Source: Sanderia malayensis
Lineage: Eukaryota; Cnidaria; Scyphozoa; Semaeostomeae; Pelagiidae
Reading direction: 5' to 3'
NCBI GenBank assembly: GCA_013076295.1
Contig: RQOL01000772.1
Span: 2,633,087 to 2,697,086 of the forward strand
Length of the DNA: 64,000 nt
Every line of letters starts with the position of its first letter. Within the stretch, counting starts at the first letter, position 1. The notes under the pieces were generated by a model. That model was not told the DNA's origin and ran no database searches. It was given only the letters and a program-made list of their open reading frames with translations. The position numbers were made by a program, and so were the translations under genes. Shown here piece after piece: positions 1-12,182 of this stretch.

Positions 1-92
1 AGTTATTATTCTTATAAAGTCAGTTAAAGAATAACACAAATTATGTACGTTATTTCTTCATGAATAACTTTATTATATTATTTATCACTCAG

Positions 93-3000
93 AAAACTGG
101 CCAAAAAGAAAGGATGGCACCAAAAGTACCTCCGGCACAACTGTGACATGTGCCATTTTACGTGGTAGGTCACTGTTCATAGCTCAGCTGGGAGATTCAA
201 GAGCAGTGATGGCCACCAAAGACCAAACTGGAATTCATGGTCGGTTCATCACTGCTGAACACAAACCAGAAGACCCTGCTGAGCGCTCCAGGTAAGAAGT
301 TATTTGGTAAATATTGAATATGTTAAAACCTCTCCATGTCTTAAGACTACCCAATGAAAGCTGTCAAATGTTGAATGACTTGCGTGCAAGAATCACAGGC
401 AAGAGAAAGGAGGGAAGCAAAGTGTGTCATGTATTGACATTAACCAAACTCTGACTGATTAGTTACAATAATGTATAGACATTTATAATATCTAAAAACC
501 ATAATGACAAAGCAAGAGTTGTTCAAGATTGTTGGGGTGGGAGAGCAAGAAGAAAATGAGGAATTAAAAATAAAGATAAGTTAACTCGAGTGAAGGAAGA
601 TGATAGAGTAGAGAAAGTGATAGAAAAGGGAAAAAGAAGAGAAGATTGAAATTTTTGTAATTTTACTACAAAATGAGACAAAGATGTTCTTTGTGTTCCA
701 GGATTGAATCCATTGGAGGAGCAGTGGCCATATCAAATGGCACATGTCGCGTTGTGTGGAGGAGACCAAAATCAGTGAGAGAAGCTCCCACGTCACCAAG
801 TGACCAAACAGCAACTTCAAAGCAACACCCAGAATATGAAGATATTCCATTTCTGGCTGTTGCCAGGTCTCTTGGTAAGTATCTAGTATAACCACAAAAC
901 CACTTATTCTCAAGATTGAAGGCTCTTGTGAAAATATGTCAAATGCTGAAATTAGTAAATAAGCTAAGCTATTGTATCTTGCGACTTGAGAGTAAAAGAA
1001 TGAGAAAACCACAGTTTAAAGTACAGAGACCCAGCTGACTTGCAGTGTTACTAAAGCTATTTTACAGTTGTAACGCACATGTACAGGTTAACAGCGCCCA
1101 TCTTTCCTGCAACATTAATGAAAGACAAGTGTATAAGCTGAAGGTTTCAGGCAGAGGTAAGAAAACAACAACGGAAAAGGTTCGCAAAGGCCTAATGTTC
1201 GCAGTTCCCGGAAACTGTGTTTTCACGTGACCTGTAAACGAGGCTGCGACCATGCTTGTCTGCCACGCCCAACAATCTACGGACGGAGGGGCGTGATAGA
1301 GAGAGAGAGAGCCCAACAATCATGGCGCATGAGATCCTTGTCAAAATGAGTTTGTTGTTCAAAATCAAACTCTAACTCAAAAGTTGACAGAAAGCTGAAA
1401 GAAATTGATAAGAACTAGAAGCTTATGCTGTCAGAACATGGTAAAAAGTTAAAGGGCTAGGTTAAGACACTTGCATGAAAAAACATAAAATCTTACTTTG
1501 TAATCATTTACAAAATAGTTTTCATCAAAAGGTCTTTTCTTTACAATTTTTGTTGGACAAAATGTAGCGAAACTCTACATTTTGAGTGGCATCTTGACAC
1601 GTTTGAGTCCGATCTTCATCCATGAGAAATGCTGGGATCCCACTCTCCAATTCTGAGAAAATTGAGTTTTCAGGGACAAAAAACTTCCAACTTGAAACTT
1701 GTTAACTTTTGCTTCAGTTTCATTTTGTTGCAAACGAACATGCAACAGTCGCATCTCTTCTCAACGCCTTCTGGGCTGGTACTTTACCTTCAGATCTTTT
1801 CCTTCTTGCTTTTTCTTTGCATGGCCAAACACGCTGTGTTGGCACCCAGCGAACATTGTCTTTCTTAGTCTATGGCAGATTCTCCAGACTTAAAAATCTT
1901 TCACCGCAAACGCGATGGTTTTGGAGAATTTCTTCAGTTATTAGGCCTTCTCTGCTAATGGCGGATACCTAACCATCTTCGCCGTTCAGCTGCAAGCTCC
2001 TCTGTCATCTTTCCCTGGCCGGCTACCACTGATGAAAAAGCAGCTATATTTTCTATACCTCTTAATCTTCCATTGTTTTTGTTTTTAAGGTGATCTTTGG
2101 AGCTTCTCTCCTGATTTTGGCGACTTTTTGGTGTCACCAGATCCGGAAGTCACGGTGCACACATTGGAGAAGCACCGTGACTTGTTCATCATACTTGCCT
2201 CGGATGGGCTGTGGGGCATGATGAACAGCCATGAGGCCGCCAAGATCATACATGACTATGATCAAGGCAGGCCTGATCAAGGGGAAGGTGCATCGAAAAA
2301 GTAAGTTTACCTTCGTGATTTCGTTATTCTTTTGTCTTCTGGGGTCTGGCTTGGTTCTCTCACAAACTGCTGCTGCTCTGGTGGTCTCCTTCTCGACCTC
2401 GTGGTGCTTGAATGAAGTGTGAATTCCATTGAACAAAAAAAACGTGCCTTCCTCTTTTGTCGTTTGACCAATCAGAAGCTATTTTGATATACACATGCGT
2501 ATAACGCAGTTCTTTAACGTCAACAACTTAACAGCCAGTGCATTGTGGACGTTGAAGAATGACAGACTTAAGCCTGCCGCACACTAGAGCTTGCTGCTGA
2601 GCTGATTGTCATTCGTGGCGGAGAGCTTAGCAGGAAACTCCAGTGTGCGCTGGACGTTTTGCGAGAATTTTGTCACTCGTGCCAGATGACACCAATATTC
2701 AACATGTTGAATAATTTTGGTCTCGAATGACACTTTCCTCTGTGTGTGCGGCGAACTGAAGCAGCAAGCTTACGATATCTGCCCCAAAGCGCATGCGCTT
2801 AAATGGACAACGTGATCGCATTTGAAGACAAAATGGCCGAACAACAAAGCGACATGAATGTTAGAGGATTCAGAAGATTCAGAAAGCAATGAATTTGATC
2901 TTGAAGATTCAGACAGCGACGACTGTAACGAAGAAGTTCTCCTTTTTCGATTGGCGGCTTGTAAACGTGTACGAGCTCGTCTCATCAGCAAATGCAAAAG

Positions 3001-4102
3001 AAAAAGGAGAACTTCTTCGCTGTCCGAATCTTCTAGATCAAATTCATTGCTTTCTGAATCTTCTGAATCTTCTAATATTCATTCACTGATCATGTCGCTT
3101 TGCTGTTCGGCCATTTTGTCTTCAAATGCGATCACGTTGCCACTTAAACGCATGCGCTTTGGAGCAGATATCGTAAGCTTGCTGCTTCAGTTCGCCGCAC
3201 ACACAGAGGAAAGTGTCATTCGAGACCAAAATTATTCAACATGTTGAATATTGGTGTCATCTGGCACGAGTGACAAAATTCTCGCAAAACGTCCAGCGCA
3301 CACTGGAGTTTCCTGCTAAGCTCTCCGCCACGAATGACAATCAGCTCAGCAGCAAGCTCCAGTGTGCGGCAGGCTTTACACGAGAGGACAATACAGTGAA
3401 AACCAGCATTTAGCAGCCTTCAGACAAAACTTTATTTTTAAAGAAATATGCGAATTCTAAAAGGATTTTTACTGTAGAGTATTTAATAAAAACTGTCCTT
3501 CTTGAGTTTTTCCAACATTAATTGCAACAAACACGAAAATAATAATGATGTGAATGATTTTTTGTAGTTTGGTGAAGAAAGCCCTGGATCGGTGGAGAAG
3601 GAGAAAGCTTCGAGCTGACAACATAAGTGCAATGGTTGTGTTTTTCGATAATGATGGACGAAACAGTGAAACTGAATCAATGGCATCAACCGAAGTTGAA
3701 GACGCTGGTGAGGTTGAGATTGAGAATGGCTCGGAAGAGACTCCAACTGATTTGGGTAAGGTAGAGAATGCCGAGACGATGCCAAGGAAGCTTGTGCGTC
3801 AGAATGCAGAGCGGTGGACTGATTTGGAGGCATTCAAACGACGATTTAACCTGGACTGTCTGTATGGAAACAACCAGACGAAAACAGAAACAAGGGATGC
3901 ATCAAGAACGACAAGTGGATCAGGAAATGGTGGTGATGGAGATAGTTTGAAAAGGAAATCAACGGATAATGAAGGATCTGAAGAAAAATGTAAAAAAAGC
4001 AAAACTTCATCACCATCATCAAATGTAGATATGATTGGTTGCCATCTGAAGACCGACGTTAGTCAAGAATCTCTTGACTCACTCAAACTCGACAAGGAAT
4101 AA
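93..4102 (+). CDS. PPM1D: PPM1D/Wip1-type protein phosphatase (5' end outside window)
   Basis: Four exons are visible: 93-291, 702-874, 2090-2300 and 3568-4102, all with GT/AG borders and matching phases; the 5' exons lie left of the window. PPM-family phosphatases are Mn2+/Mg2+-dependent Ser/Thr phosphatases; PPM1D acts in the nucleus to reverse DNA-damage kinase signalling (family knowledge). Seen in sequence: the metal-site motifs LGDSRAV, ILASDGLWGM and LRADNISAMVV, the motif IPFLAVARSLGDLWSF, and the basic stretch VVWRRPK, which corresponds to the basic VVWKRPR loop of PPM1D rather than other PPM members. After the catalytic core comes a tail of about 150 residues rich in Ser, Glu and Lys (KRKS, EEKCKKSK), not recognisable as a domain. 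The third intron (2301-3567) contains a large foldback element. The gene converges on the PPP phosphatase at 5037. Assignment to PPM1D is confident; the N-terminal third cannot be judged. Confidence 0.93.
2571..3375. mobile_element. Foldback MITE-like element (long inverted repeat)
   Basis: Arms 2571-2947 and 3001-3375 are near-perfect reverse complements of about 375 bp, separated by a 53-bp spacer, inside the third visible intron of PPM1D. Both ends carry the same terminal sequence (AGCCTGCCGCACAC at the left, its complement at the right), and each end is flanked by TTA (2568-2570 and 3376-3378), compatible with the 3-bp TWA target duplication of PIF/Harbinger elements. Open frames inside are mirror-image artefacts of the palindrome (Ser/Glu-rich). 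No transposase is present, so it is non-autonomous. Superfamily is inferred from the flanks only. Confidence 0.85.
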
Positions 4103-5036
4103 GTTTGTATAATATATATATATGTATATACACCGATGTTTTAAATTCTAATTTATAATAGAGTGGATATATTTTACTGTTTTCATCTGATTTTTATTAA
4201 GTTATTAAGATTTGACGTTCTTATATTTCAATGATTTTTACTTTGATATGTGTCTTAATATTCATTAATTACTTTATCGTTTTATTAGTGTGTTCTTATT
4301 TTTACTCGAATATAAATTAATTATACACAAGTCACGTCACGTGAGTTATCCTACTTAAATTTAAAATTAGCACTAAATAATAATTTAATTATTTCTGACT
4401 ACTTTTTCTTCTTGAAAGAGAAACATTTATCCATACTGGGTATAAAAGTGGAGATTAATTAATTTATTGAATGTAATTAAAGTGTTAGGCACTGTTTATA
4501 ATATATTTTTATAGGTTTGAAATTATAATAAGGGACATTACTAACTTATATTTGGTATTGCGAAATCAAAATGATGTAAGTGTGGATCACAGAACTAAAT
4601 TCGTTTTTCTGGATTTGTGTGAGGATGATAAATTGAATAGGGATTGAACATAAAACTGAATATTGAGTTCAGCAGTAAACAGTTGAATTAGCCAGAATGT
4701 CAAAACTGAATCGCAGTCTGAAAATCATTCTCCAAAGATTATTTGGAATGTTCGGAGAGTGTTATTTCGATCAACGTTTCTTAAGCATTACGATTATTAA
4801 ACTATATTCAAATTTATAAGCAATTATGTAAAAACATTTAAATTGAAGACGAAAATACGAAATAGTCAATCAACAAGTGTTAAAAAGGATGGTATATATA
4901 AAACAAGATAAAGAAAGGATAAAACGTTGAAGGGTTATATTCGTATGCAAAGCACGGGTTAGAAGAATTATCGGTTCAAAATGGTTAGAAAGACATCCAG
5001 CAATATAAAAAGCTAAAAAAGGTAGGAGGAAGAGCA
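4103..5036. other. Intergenic region between converging phosphatase genes
   Basis: A+T-rich sequence of about 930 bp holding the 3' untranslated regions of PPM1D (+) and of the PPP phosphatase (-). A short (TA)n run follows the PPM1D stop at about 4111-4131. I found no other coding signal. Confidence 0.6.
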
Positions 5037-8000
5037 TCATCCAGTGTCAAGTCGAATAGTTCTGAGTCGATTCTTATGGGCTAAAACACAGGCTGCCTCA
5101 TTCTTGCCACCGCAGTATTGAGACGAGGAAAACACAGTGAGAAGCTTACCATTTTGTTGAACCTAGAAACAATGTAAACACAATGCAGTGTCTCCTTGTT
5201 TCAAGGGGTATCAATTCACAAAGAGGTGAATTTAAAAAGGTACAGAATTAGATGCAGGCTATGGTTCTCTAGGAAGAGATGGATCAGCACATTGCATGAT
5301 GGGAAGAATCTGCGAATGCCAATATGTAAGAATATATGACACGAGAAAATGTCACTGAAAGTGTGCCATGGATGAACAAGTGCATCTTATGATGAAAAAC
5401 GTGCCTACTAAAACATGGAAATGTGCAATGCGCTAAAACATTGGTTTGAAATGATGTAACACGACGAGAAAACATCCAATGGAACAAAAATGTGTTTCAA
5501 AAACCAAAAAATGTCTTAGTCAATGAAAAATGTGTCTACTACAACAAATTGAGATGTCGAGGGATACAAAGATGCTTCTTGTTGACCAAAAACGTGTCTC
5601 ATTTCCCCAAAAAACTGTTATACAGGAGTGGACGTAAACTATCAGATATGAAACACAATGAGAGCAATAGGTTTCACCACACAACGATGACGGATAGTTG
5701 AAAGAAGAGTTGATGTTTTAATTTTGGATTATTGCATCCAAACCATGTATAAAAATGAGATTCACTTACGTCAAATCCTTTTTGCTGAACTTCGTGAGCA
5801 CGAACAACATTTGACAGTCCATTCCTTGTTAAAAATTCATCCAAAGCTTCAGCACTGAGGAAAACAAAGAATAATTACATTATAATTATATTATATTACA
5901 TAATAACTACATTACATATATTATCCAGCATAAATGATGTGTTTGTTACATGTACCTAAACATATGAGCAGTGCCTCTCTTGAAATTGCCAGTAAAACCA
6001 GCATTGTCTTTCAGGTCTCTTTCAATATCAGCATCTCTGTCCTCATCTCTATATTACAGAAATAAAAAGAAATATGCTTAGTGTAGGAACAGGACACACA
6101 ACCATATAACTTACTGATGATGTAAATAGTATAGTATAGAGATATAGTATAGTATAAATAGTGTAGTATAGTGTAGTATAGCATGATATAGTCGAGTATA
6201 TTGAGAGGAGTAAAGACATACCTCAATGGATCGCTCCACATCAGATCCCAAGCAAGAGGACTTTGTTTTTCCGGATCGGGAAGATCAAGAGGGATATTTT
6301 CAATTTCAGATATCAACCCTTTGCTGTATTTTTGAGAGGGTATACCACCATGAACACAAAATATCTAAGAAATAAAAAATGGGATTAAATAAGCTTCATG
6401 AAATGATAGATTGTGACAAATAACTGTGGATTATTAGGCATAATATTATATTAGGATGGTAACAATAAAAATAGCTTACTTTGTCGTCAATAACGGCAGC
6501 CAGAGGTAATCGATCAAAGCACTTATTCACAGCTTCCCATATTTTCACTCCATTTGATGAGCCAAATTTCATCATACATTCCCTAAAAAAAGAAATTCAA
6601 CATCAAATTCAAATCCATTTCATTCATTCAACTGTATGTGTCGATACTGGTCTTGGTGTCTGTCCAGTGGACCAATGACAGTTATGAAAATGAGTTGGTA
6701 AATTTCTGCGAAGTACAAACTAAGAAGACCTACCCATAGAACGTATGGTTCAACTGGATCGATCGCATTTCGTGGTTTCCGCGAATCAAAATGAATTTTG
6801 ATGGAGCCAGGATTTTATGTGAGAATAAATAAGCAACAACCTGAAACAGATGATAAAAATCCATCAGCATTCTACGGGCAAGTTATCTGAAGGCAAATAC
6901 AAGCATAAACAAAAAGCAGGGATTGTAGAAGGAGAAAATAAGAGATAAAAGTCAAATAAAAACCAATAAAAGAATAAATGATTAGCGAGTATTTTCACTG
7001 CTCGTGCCAACCTCGATTCCAAACTGGCCTCTATCGACATAATCACCAAGAAATAGATAACTGCATGGCGTCACAACTGGCCCCAGTCTCCATAAAACTT
7101 TCTCAAAGCAAACGAGATCGGAAAAGTTGCCATGTAAATCACCTGGATACAATGTAAGGACGAGATTATAATGACAATAAGCTATAGTCACAATGAAAAT
7201 ACGATATAATAACAATAGGTCTTAGATTCCATACTAAATACGTAGCTCTGTATGTAGGTCTATTACAGGGGAACGTTTAAAAAACAGAGCATTACCTAGA
7301 ATATATGTTGGTGATTCAAGTTTGACAAGGCGTGGTTCTTGAGAAACAATTTGAAGCATTTGTTGACAGATAGCAAGAATACATTTAGCCAATGCATCCA
7401 TATCAACAATGCCCCATGATAATGGTCCCTTGGGCTTGATATCCTTCATAGTTGTTTTGACTGGTCTTTCGAAATATCTTAATCCAGTTAACATTTCATT
7501 TGCTGGTGTATTCTATAAACAAAAGACAATACATTAGAAAATTTGAGCTCGTAGAAAGAAACATAGGTAACAGAAGCATTGGAAGAAGTAAGAGCTCGTA
7601 AAAAGATAACAGAGGCATCAGAAGATGATCAGAGCTCTTTGAAGGATTATAAAGATGGTGGGGCAAAGTTCTCACCTGATCAAAAGAATCGAGAGATGTA
7701 AGTCTGAGGAGCCTTGCTTTCATTTCATCGCTTACTATACTTGGTACCGATGATTGACCGAATAAATCTGACAATGTTGTCACGTCAATCATTGTTCCAC
7801 TTCTTCTTACTTTCACTGAATGTATTGCCAACTCAAACCTACAAAGGAAATAAATAAATACGATTTAAAACTACAATTAGAGATTTATCTCGACCAACGA
7901 ATCAATCAATAGCTGGAAGAAAATATTAAATCAAAACCTGATGACTTCCATCAAAGTAAAATGGAAGCAAAAATAAATTCAGAACAAAAGAAAAGAAAGA

Positions 8001-10442
8001 ATGAACATTAAATTAAATGAGATAAATTTACCCAGAAGTGGAGACTTTTGATGATGTTTTGGCTTTCTTGTGAGATGAAATGACACTATAACAAAACAAA
8101 AAATGACTTTATAAATCTAGATTAGTAATCTCTTGCTCAATTCCGAATCATTCATCAATGTATTTAGTACCCATGTTGCAGGCATCTCTCGCATACTTTT
8201 GCATTAAAACAGAAAGGCACACATCCTTCAAAGACATAGAATCAAAAAAGGATTTCTCACTCTACCTTATTGTCAAGTTTTCTTTGTGTTTTTGGAAGCT
8301 TTGTTCTCTTAATATCTTCTTGATTGATGGTGTGTTTCGTAGAAGTACAGATGTACCACGAAATCGCAGCTGACCAATTGCTTGAAGAAACTCCAATGTT
8401 GAAACTCTATCACTTTCTTCTGTCTTCAACATCCTGTAGACATAGATATGCAAAACATTAACATCATAAATTAATTAAAAACATGCTATCGTTAAACATG
8501 AGAGAAAATTCGAACGGAAAAAGGAGAACATGAAATGAAAAAAACCTGAATTGGTTCATGACATCTTGCTTGACAGTTTCTTCATCAAGTTTCATTTGTT
8601 TTGCAGCTCGAATATCAGCCAGAATATTGCTAAAAAGTAAAACCATTAAAATGAAATTCAAATTCAATTTTACATTGATTTAGAAGCGATGTTAGGATGG
8701 TAAATGCGAACCTCTAGCATATAAAAGCATTATGCTATGACTTACCCAAAATCAGCATAGCTCAGCATTCCCTTGCCCTCTGAATCATAATATTTGAGAA
8801 TATACACACTTCTTATTTCACCAGAACATCCGCCATGCGGAGTGACAGGCTCCATTGCTGCCAGACCAGAAACTATTTCTTCAAATTTCAAAAACCCTTT
8901 GCAACTTTTATCGAATGTGCTAAGAAAAACATGTCAATTTAATTCAAGAGAATGATAAAAGCAGATTGACACAAGTTGATATGCAAGCTTATTGAAAAAG
9001 AGAGCTTTATTGCAGTATTAACCTAAATAGCTGCGATGGGTCAAAACCAGTAATATCAAGTTTCCGCATGAGCTCCTTAAACTTGGCAGAATCTACTTGT
9101 TTGGTTTCATTTGCAAGCGAATCCACCAAATAATGAATCGAAATGATATCTAAAATTAAAATACAATAAACTTCATCTTCAAACGAAAAAAGTTAAAGGT
9201 GCTGGCTAAGAAATCAGAACTCTTGTAGAAGGGACTAAGGTAAGAGAAACAAAGGTAATAGAAACTAAGGTAATAGAAAGGGTGGAGCTTAGAGAAGGAA
9301 ATCAAATAAAAAATCAAAGATTTTATAAACGGAATAGAGAAACAATGATAGTAAAAAATTCACAGCAAGTGAATATAATATATGATGTAAAGAGTGTTAA
9401 TATAAAAATGGCATTATGTATACATGCAAATCTCACCGTCAGTTTCAAATCGTGCTGCGTTAACCAAATCTCGATAAGGTTGCGTCAATTTGGAGAGAAG
9501 TAATGTTATAATTTTATCTTCAGCTTCATTAGTGTTGATGTTGATAAGTGGTGAAGTTGTTTTGGTTGATTTGTGATCTTCTTTGTCATTTGTATCATAG
9601 TCTGATGATGAAAGATGTTTTCTTTTATTTCTCCTTGAATCTGCATCAACAATCATGTCCTCTGGAGTGTTGGAACCATTCTTCAACAACGTAGCATGAT
9701 TCGAAGTGTTCCTGTTTAAACCTGAACCATTTGAGATTGACATGTTACAGTCCTCATTTGCTTCATCTGTTAAAACTGACAATGGTGTGATATTTCCTGG
9801 GGTAAAATAAAATTGTAACATTGAATAAAAGCAGGCTCTTTGTCCATGCTAAAAACCCAGAAATTGATTGCCAAATAATAAATTAATTATATAAAACAAT
9901 TAGACACAGATTACCTTGTAAAGACTTTTCTGCATATTGGACATTGTCTTTGTGACAACAGTTAGAATTTTCCAATTTATTAAGCTCCATAATAGAGTGC
10001 CAGTTTGCAAGTTTTACAAATCTCTTTTTCATAAGGAATTTTACCAAATCTCTTTCACTACCATCCAGTAACTCTAAACCAAGCACCGTTGTGACAAGAA
10101 GACTGCCATTAATCCATTTTGTATCTATGCTAATTAATCCCCTTGTATTTACATAACTTCCACATTCACACTGAAAGAAAAAGACGAACAATAATAAGAT
10201 ATGACGACAAAAATCTAGAGACAATGCTGATGGATGACATTACGTGACCTTGTAAGATGAGAAATAGGCCTTCTTACTTCGTTTAATAATCTTTTCTCAG
10301 CTTGCTTCACAGACTCGCCATGTTGCAATGAAATGGTAGGAAATTCCCAGTTTCCATTAGCATTTTCAATTAACAAAAACTGACACGAGTTTTTATTTTC
10401 AGGCGAAAACTCCCTATCAACAATTACAACTTTACAATCCAT
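5037..10442 (-). CDS. PPP-family Ser/Thr phosphatase with N-terminal Nudix-like and EF-hand-like regions
   Basis: Seventeen exons give an 851-residue protein: 10278-10442, 9915-10170, 9437-9796, 9023-9149, 8746-8919, 8546-8629, 8266-8433, 8032-8085, 7676-7838, 7296-7512, 7012-7142, 6734-6840, 6480-6582, 6222-6364, 5956-6048, 5770-5854, 5037-5162; lengths sum to 852 codons. Residues about 1-120 look like a degenerate Nudix fold ([20 protein letters not shown]), where the box residues RE and EE are replaced, so hydrolase activity is unlikely. Residues 140-260 are low-complexity. Residues about 300-385 hold EF-hand-like helix-loop-helix segments ([16 protein letters not shown] and [15 protein letters not shown]). 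The PPP catalytic domain is about residues 520-845, with intact metal and phosphate motifs [34 protein letters not shown] and [17 protein letters not shown] phosphatases carry EF hands at the C-terminus; here they are N-terminal and the protein ends soon after the catalytic domain, so this is not a standard PPEF. Ca2+ regulation is an inference. Confidence 0.88.
6120..6205. repeat. TAGTA-type simple repeat in intron
   Basis: Irregular repeats of AGTATAGTATAG type in the intron between exons 6222-6364 and 5956-6048 of the PPP phosphatase gene. A similar tract recurs at 54840-54920 in a PRPF8 intron. Confidence 0.6.
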
Positions 10443-10672
10443 CTTCTTTTCTCTTGCAAATTACTGCAACATTGTCCTTGAAAAAGAAATTTGACTTTTA
10501 TTTAACCATTTCTAGTGATTGCATTTAATAGCCTTGAGCTTGAAGTTTTATTGCATAATAGAAAAATCCAGATATTGTACATCAAATGAATAAATGAATG
10601 ATGAAACCGCTTCTTCAGCGAAAACAAAATGGTCTCAGCAAGTAAAGTAAGTATAGCGCTACGTCATTGACG

Positions 10673-11125
10673 CTCCTGCGCAGTTTCAACTAATACACCA
10701 CTGCGCATGCTGACCACCTTTCTCCTCCGCATGACGTAACCCTAACCCTAACCCTAAGCCTATGGCCAATGCATCAACCCGCGTAACATCACATATACTC
10801 CTGCGCAGTACCTATATATATGCTACTGCGCATACTGACCACCTTTCTCCTCCGCATGACGTAACCCTAACCCTAACCCTAAGCCTATGGCCAATGCATC
10901 AACCAGCGCACGTCCATATGCTCCTGCGCAGTACCTATATATATGCTACTGCGCATACTGACCACCTTTCTCCTCCGCATGAGGCAACCCTAACCCTAAC
11001 TCTAAGCCTATGGCCAATGCATCAACCAGCGCACGTCACATATGCTCCTGCGCAGTACCTATATATATGCAACTGCGCATACTGACCACCTTTCTCCTCC
11101 CCATAACCTAACCCTAACCCTATGT
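10673..11125. repeat. Telomere-repeat-containing satellite, four units of about 124 bp
   Basis: Units begin with CTCCTGCGCAG at 10673, 10798, 10921 and 11045, a period of 123-125 bp. Each unit has a conserved order: CTCCTGCGCAGTACC, a TATATATG stretch, CTACTGCGCATACTGACCAC, CTTTCTCCTCCGCATGA, then two to three CCCTAA repeats (the complement of TTAGGG), then GCCTATGGCCAATGCATCAACC. The array starts about 230 bp upstream of the PPP phosphatase start codon. The same unit recurs at 53690-53775 and 57200-58130. Confidence 0.92.
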
Positions 11126-12182
11126 AAAACAAGAAATCGGGGCAAAACGACATGTTTTGAAATGAATGCCTGTAAACAAATATGGATAGAGGGTGGTGTT
11201 AGGGTGCCTGTATTAAAGCCTAAATATTTGATTTTCAGGACTGGGGTTACTTGCAATACCCTTAAAACAATAAAATACATAACTACAGATGCTACAAATT
11301 ATGATATAACAGTATTTTGGGGCCTAACTTACTTCAGCTCAGCTATTCTCGTCCACAACCTGCATGTTATTCATCTTTTCTTTATCAACTCATCCCACGA
11401 CAAGAAAGCAACTCCTGTGTTCTTCTCGAAATAAAAATTGCATTTTCAGGTCTTCGCGTTTCTGGAACTGAATAAAAGTTAATAACCAGTAGAAAACCCA
11501 ACCGAGCATTGTTGTTGAAACTTCTCCTTACACTCCAGTAAAGTTTACCGCCATTGAGGATTTGAAAAAAATTGTGGGTGTGAACGGAGGAGCATTTGAG
11601 GCCACGCGGAGGCTAGAATTTCATGCGCAGACGCTTCGCTACGCAGGAGCAGATACTTGTAAATCCTGGAATGGTGCAAATAAATAGATGTTGAATATAG
11701 AATAGAATGTAGAAGTTATTACAGCTGGGGCAATGTGAAATTCTCGACCTAAGAGCCCGATATTGCTCCTCCATTACAGGTCTATTTACCGAGATGGCTC
11801 CTTAAATCGAAGCGTACAGTCACAACAATCCAACTTTATTTCACGACAAATGAAACAATTTTAAATATACAATTATCTATTATATTATAATATAAAAAAT
11901 TATAAATATGAGAAAATAATTGACATGTTTCATATCACACATTTGTATTTGATCTAAATTTAACATCACTTATATTCATTTGGTAAATCAACTAAACAGC
12001 TTTCTTAAAATAAATGATCCATATATTTCTATAAATATAAGAATAAAATACAAAAACCATTTATCTCGTCAATAAGAATATACATTTTGAACTTGCAACA
12101 ATAAAATTCAGCCTAAGAAATCATATATTTGTTACTCGATTCAACTGAATAAAAACAAAGAAACTTAACAGCTATAAAATTC
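11126..12182. other. Intergenic region
   Basis: About 1 kb between the satellite array and the 3' end of the membrane-protein gene. It contains A+T-rich sequence and will include that gene's 3' untranslated region on the minus strand. No coding exon or recognised element was found. Confidence 0.5.

Noticed and set aside
2770..3247. Ser/Glu-rich open frames on both strands in the PPM1D intron
   Set aside because: They mirror each other because they lie on the two arms of the foldback element.
10762..11434. Open frames of about 110-130 codons with repeated THILLRSTYIYATAH words
   Set aside because: They are translations of the 124-bp satellite units.
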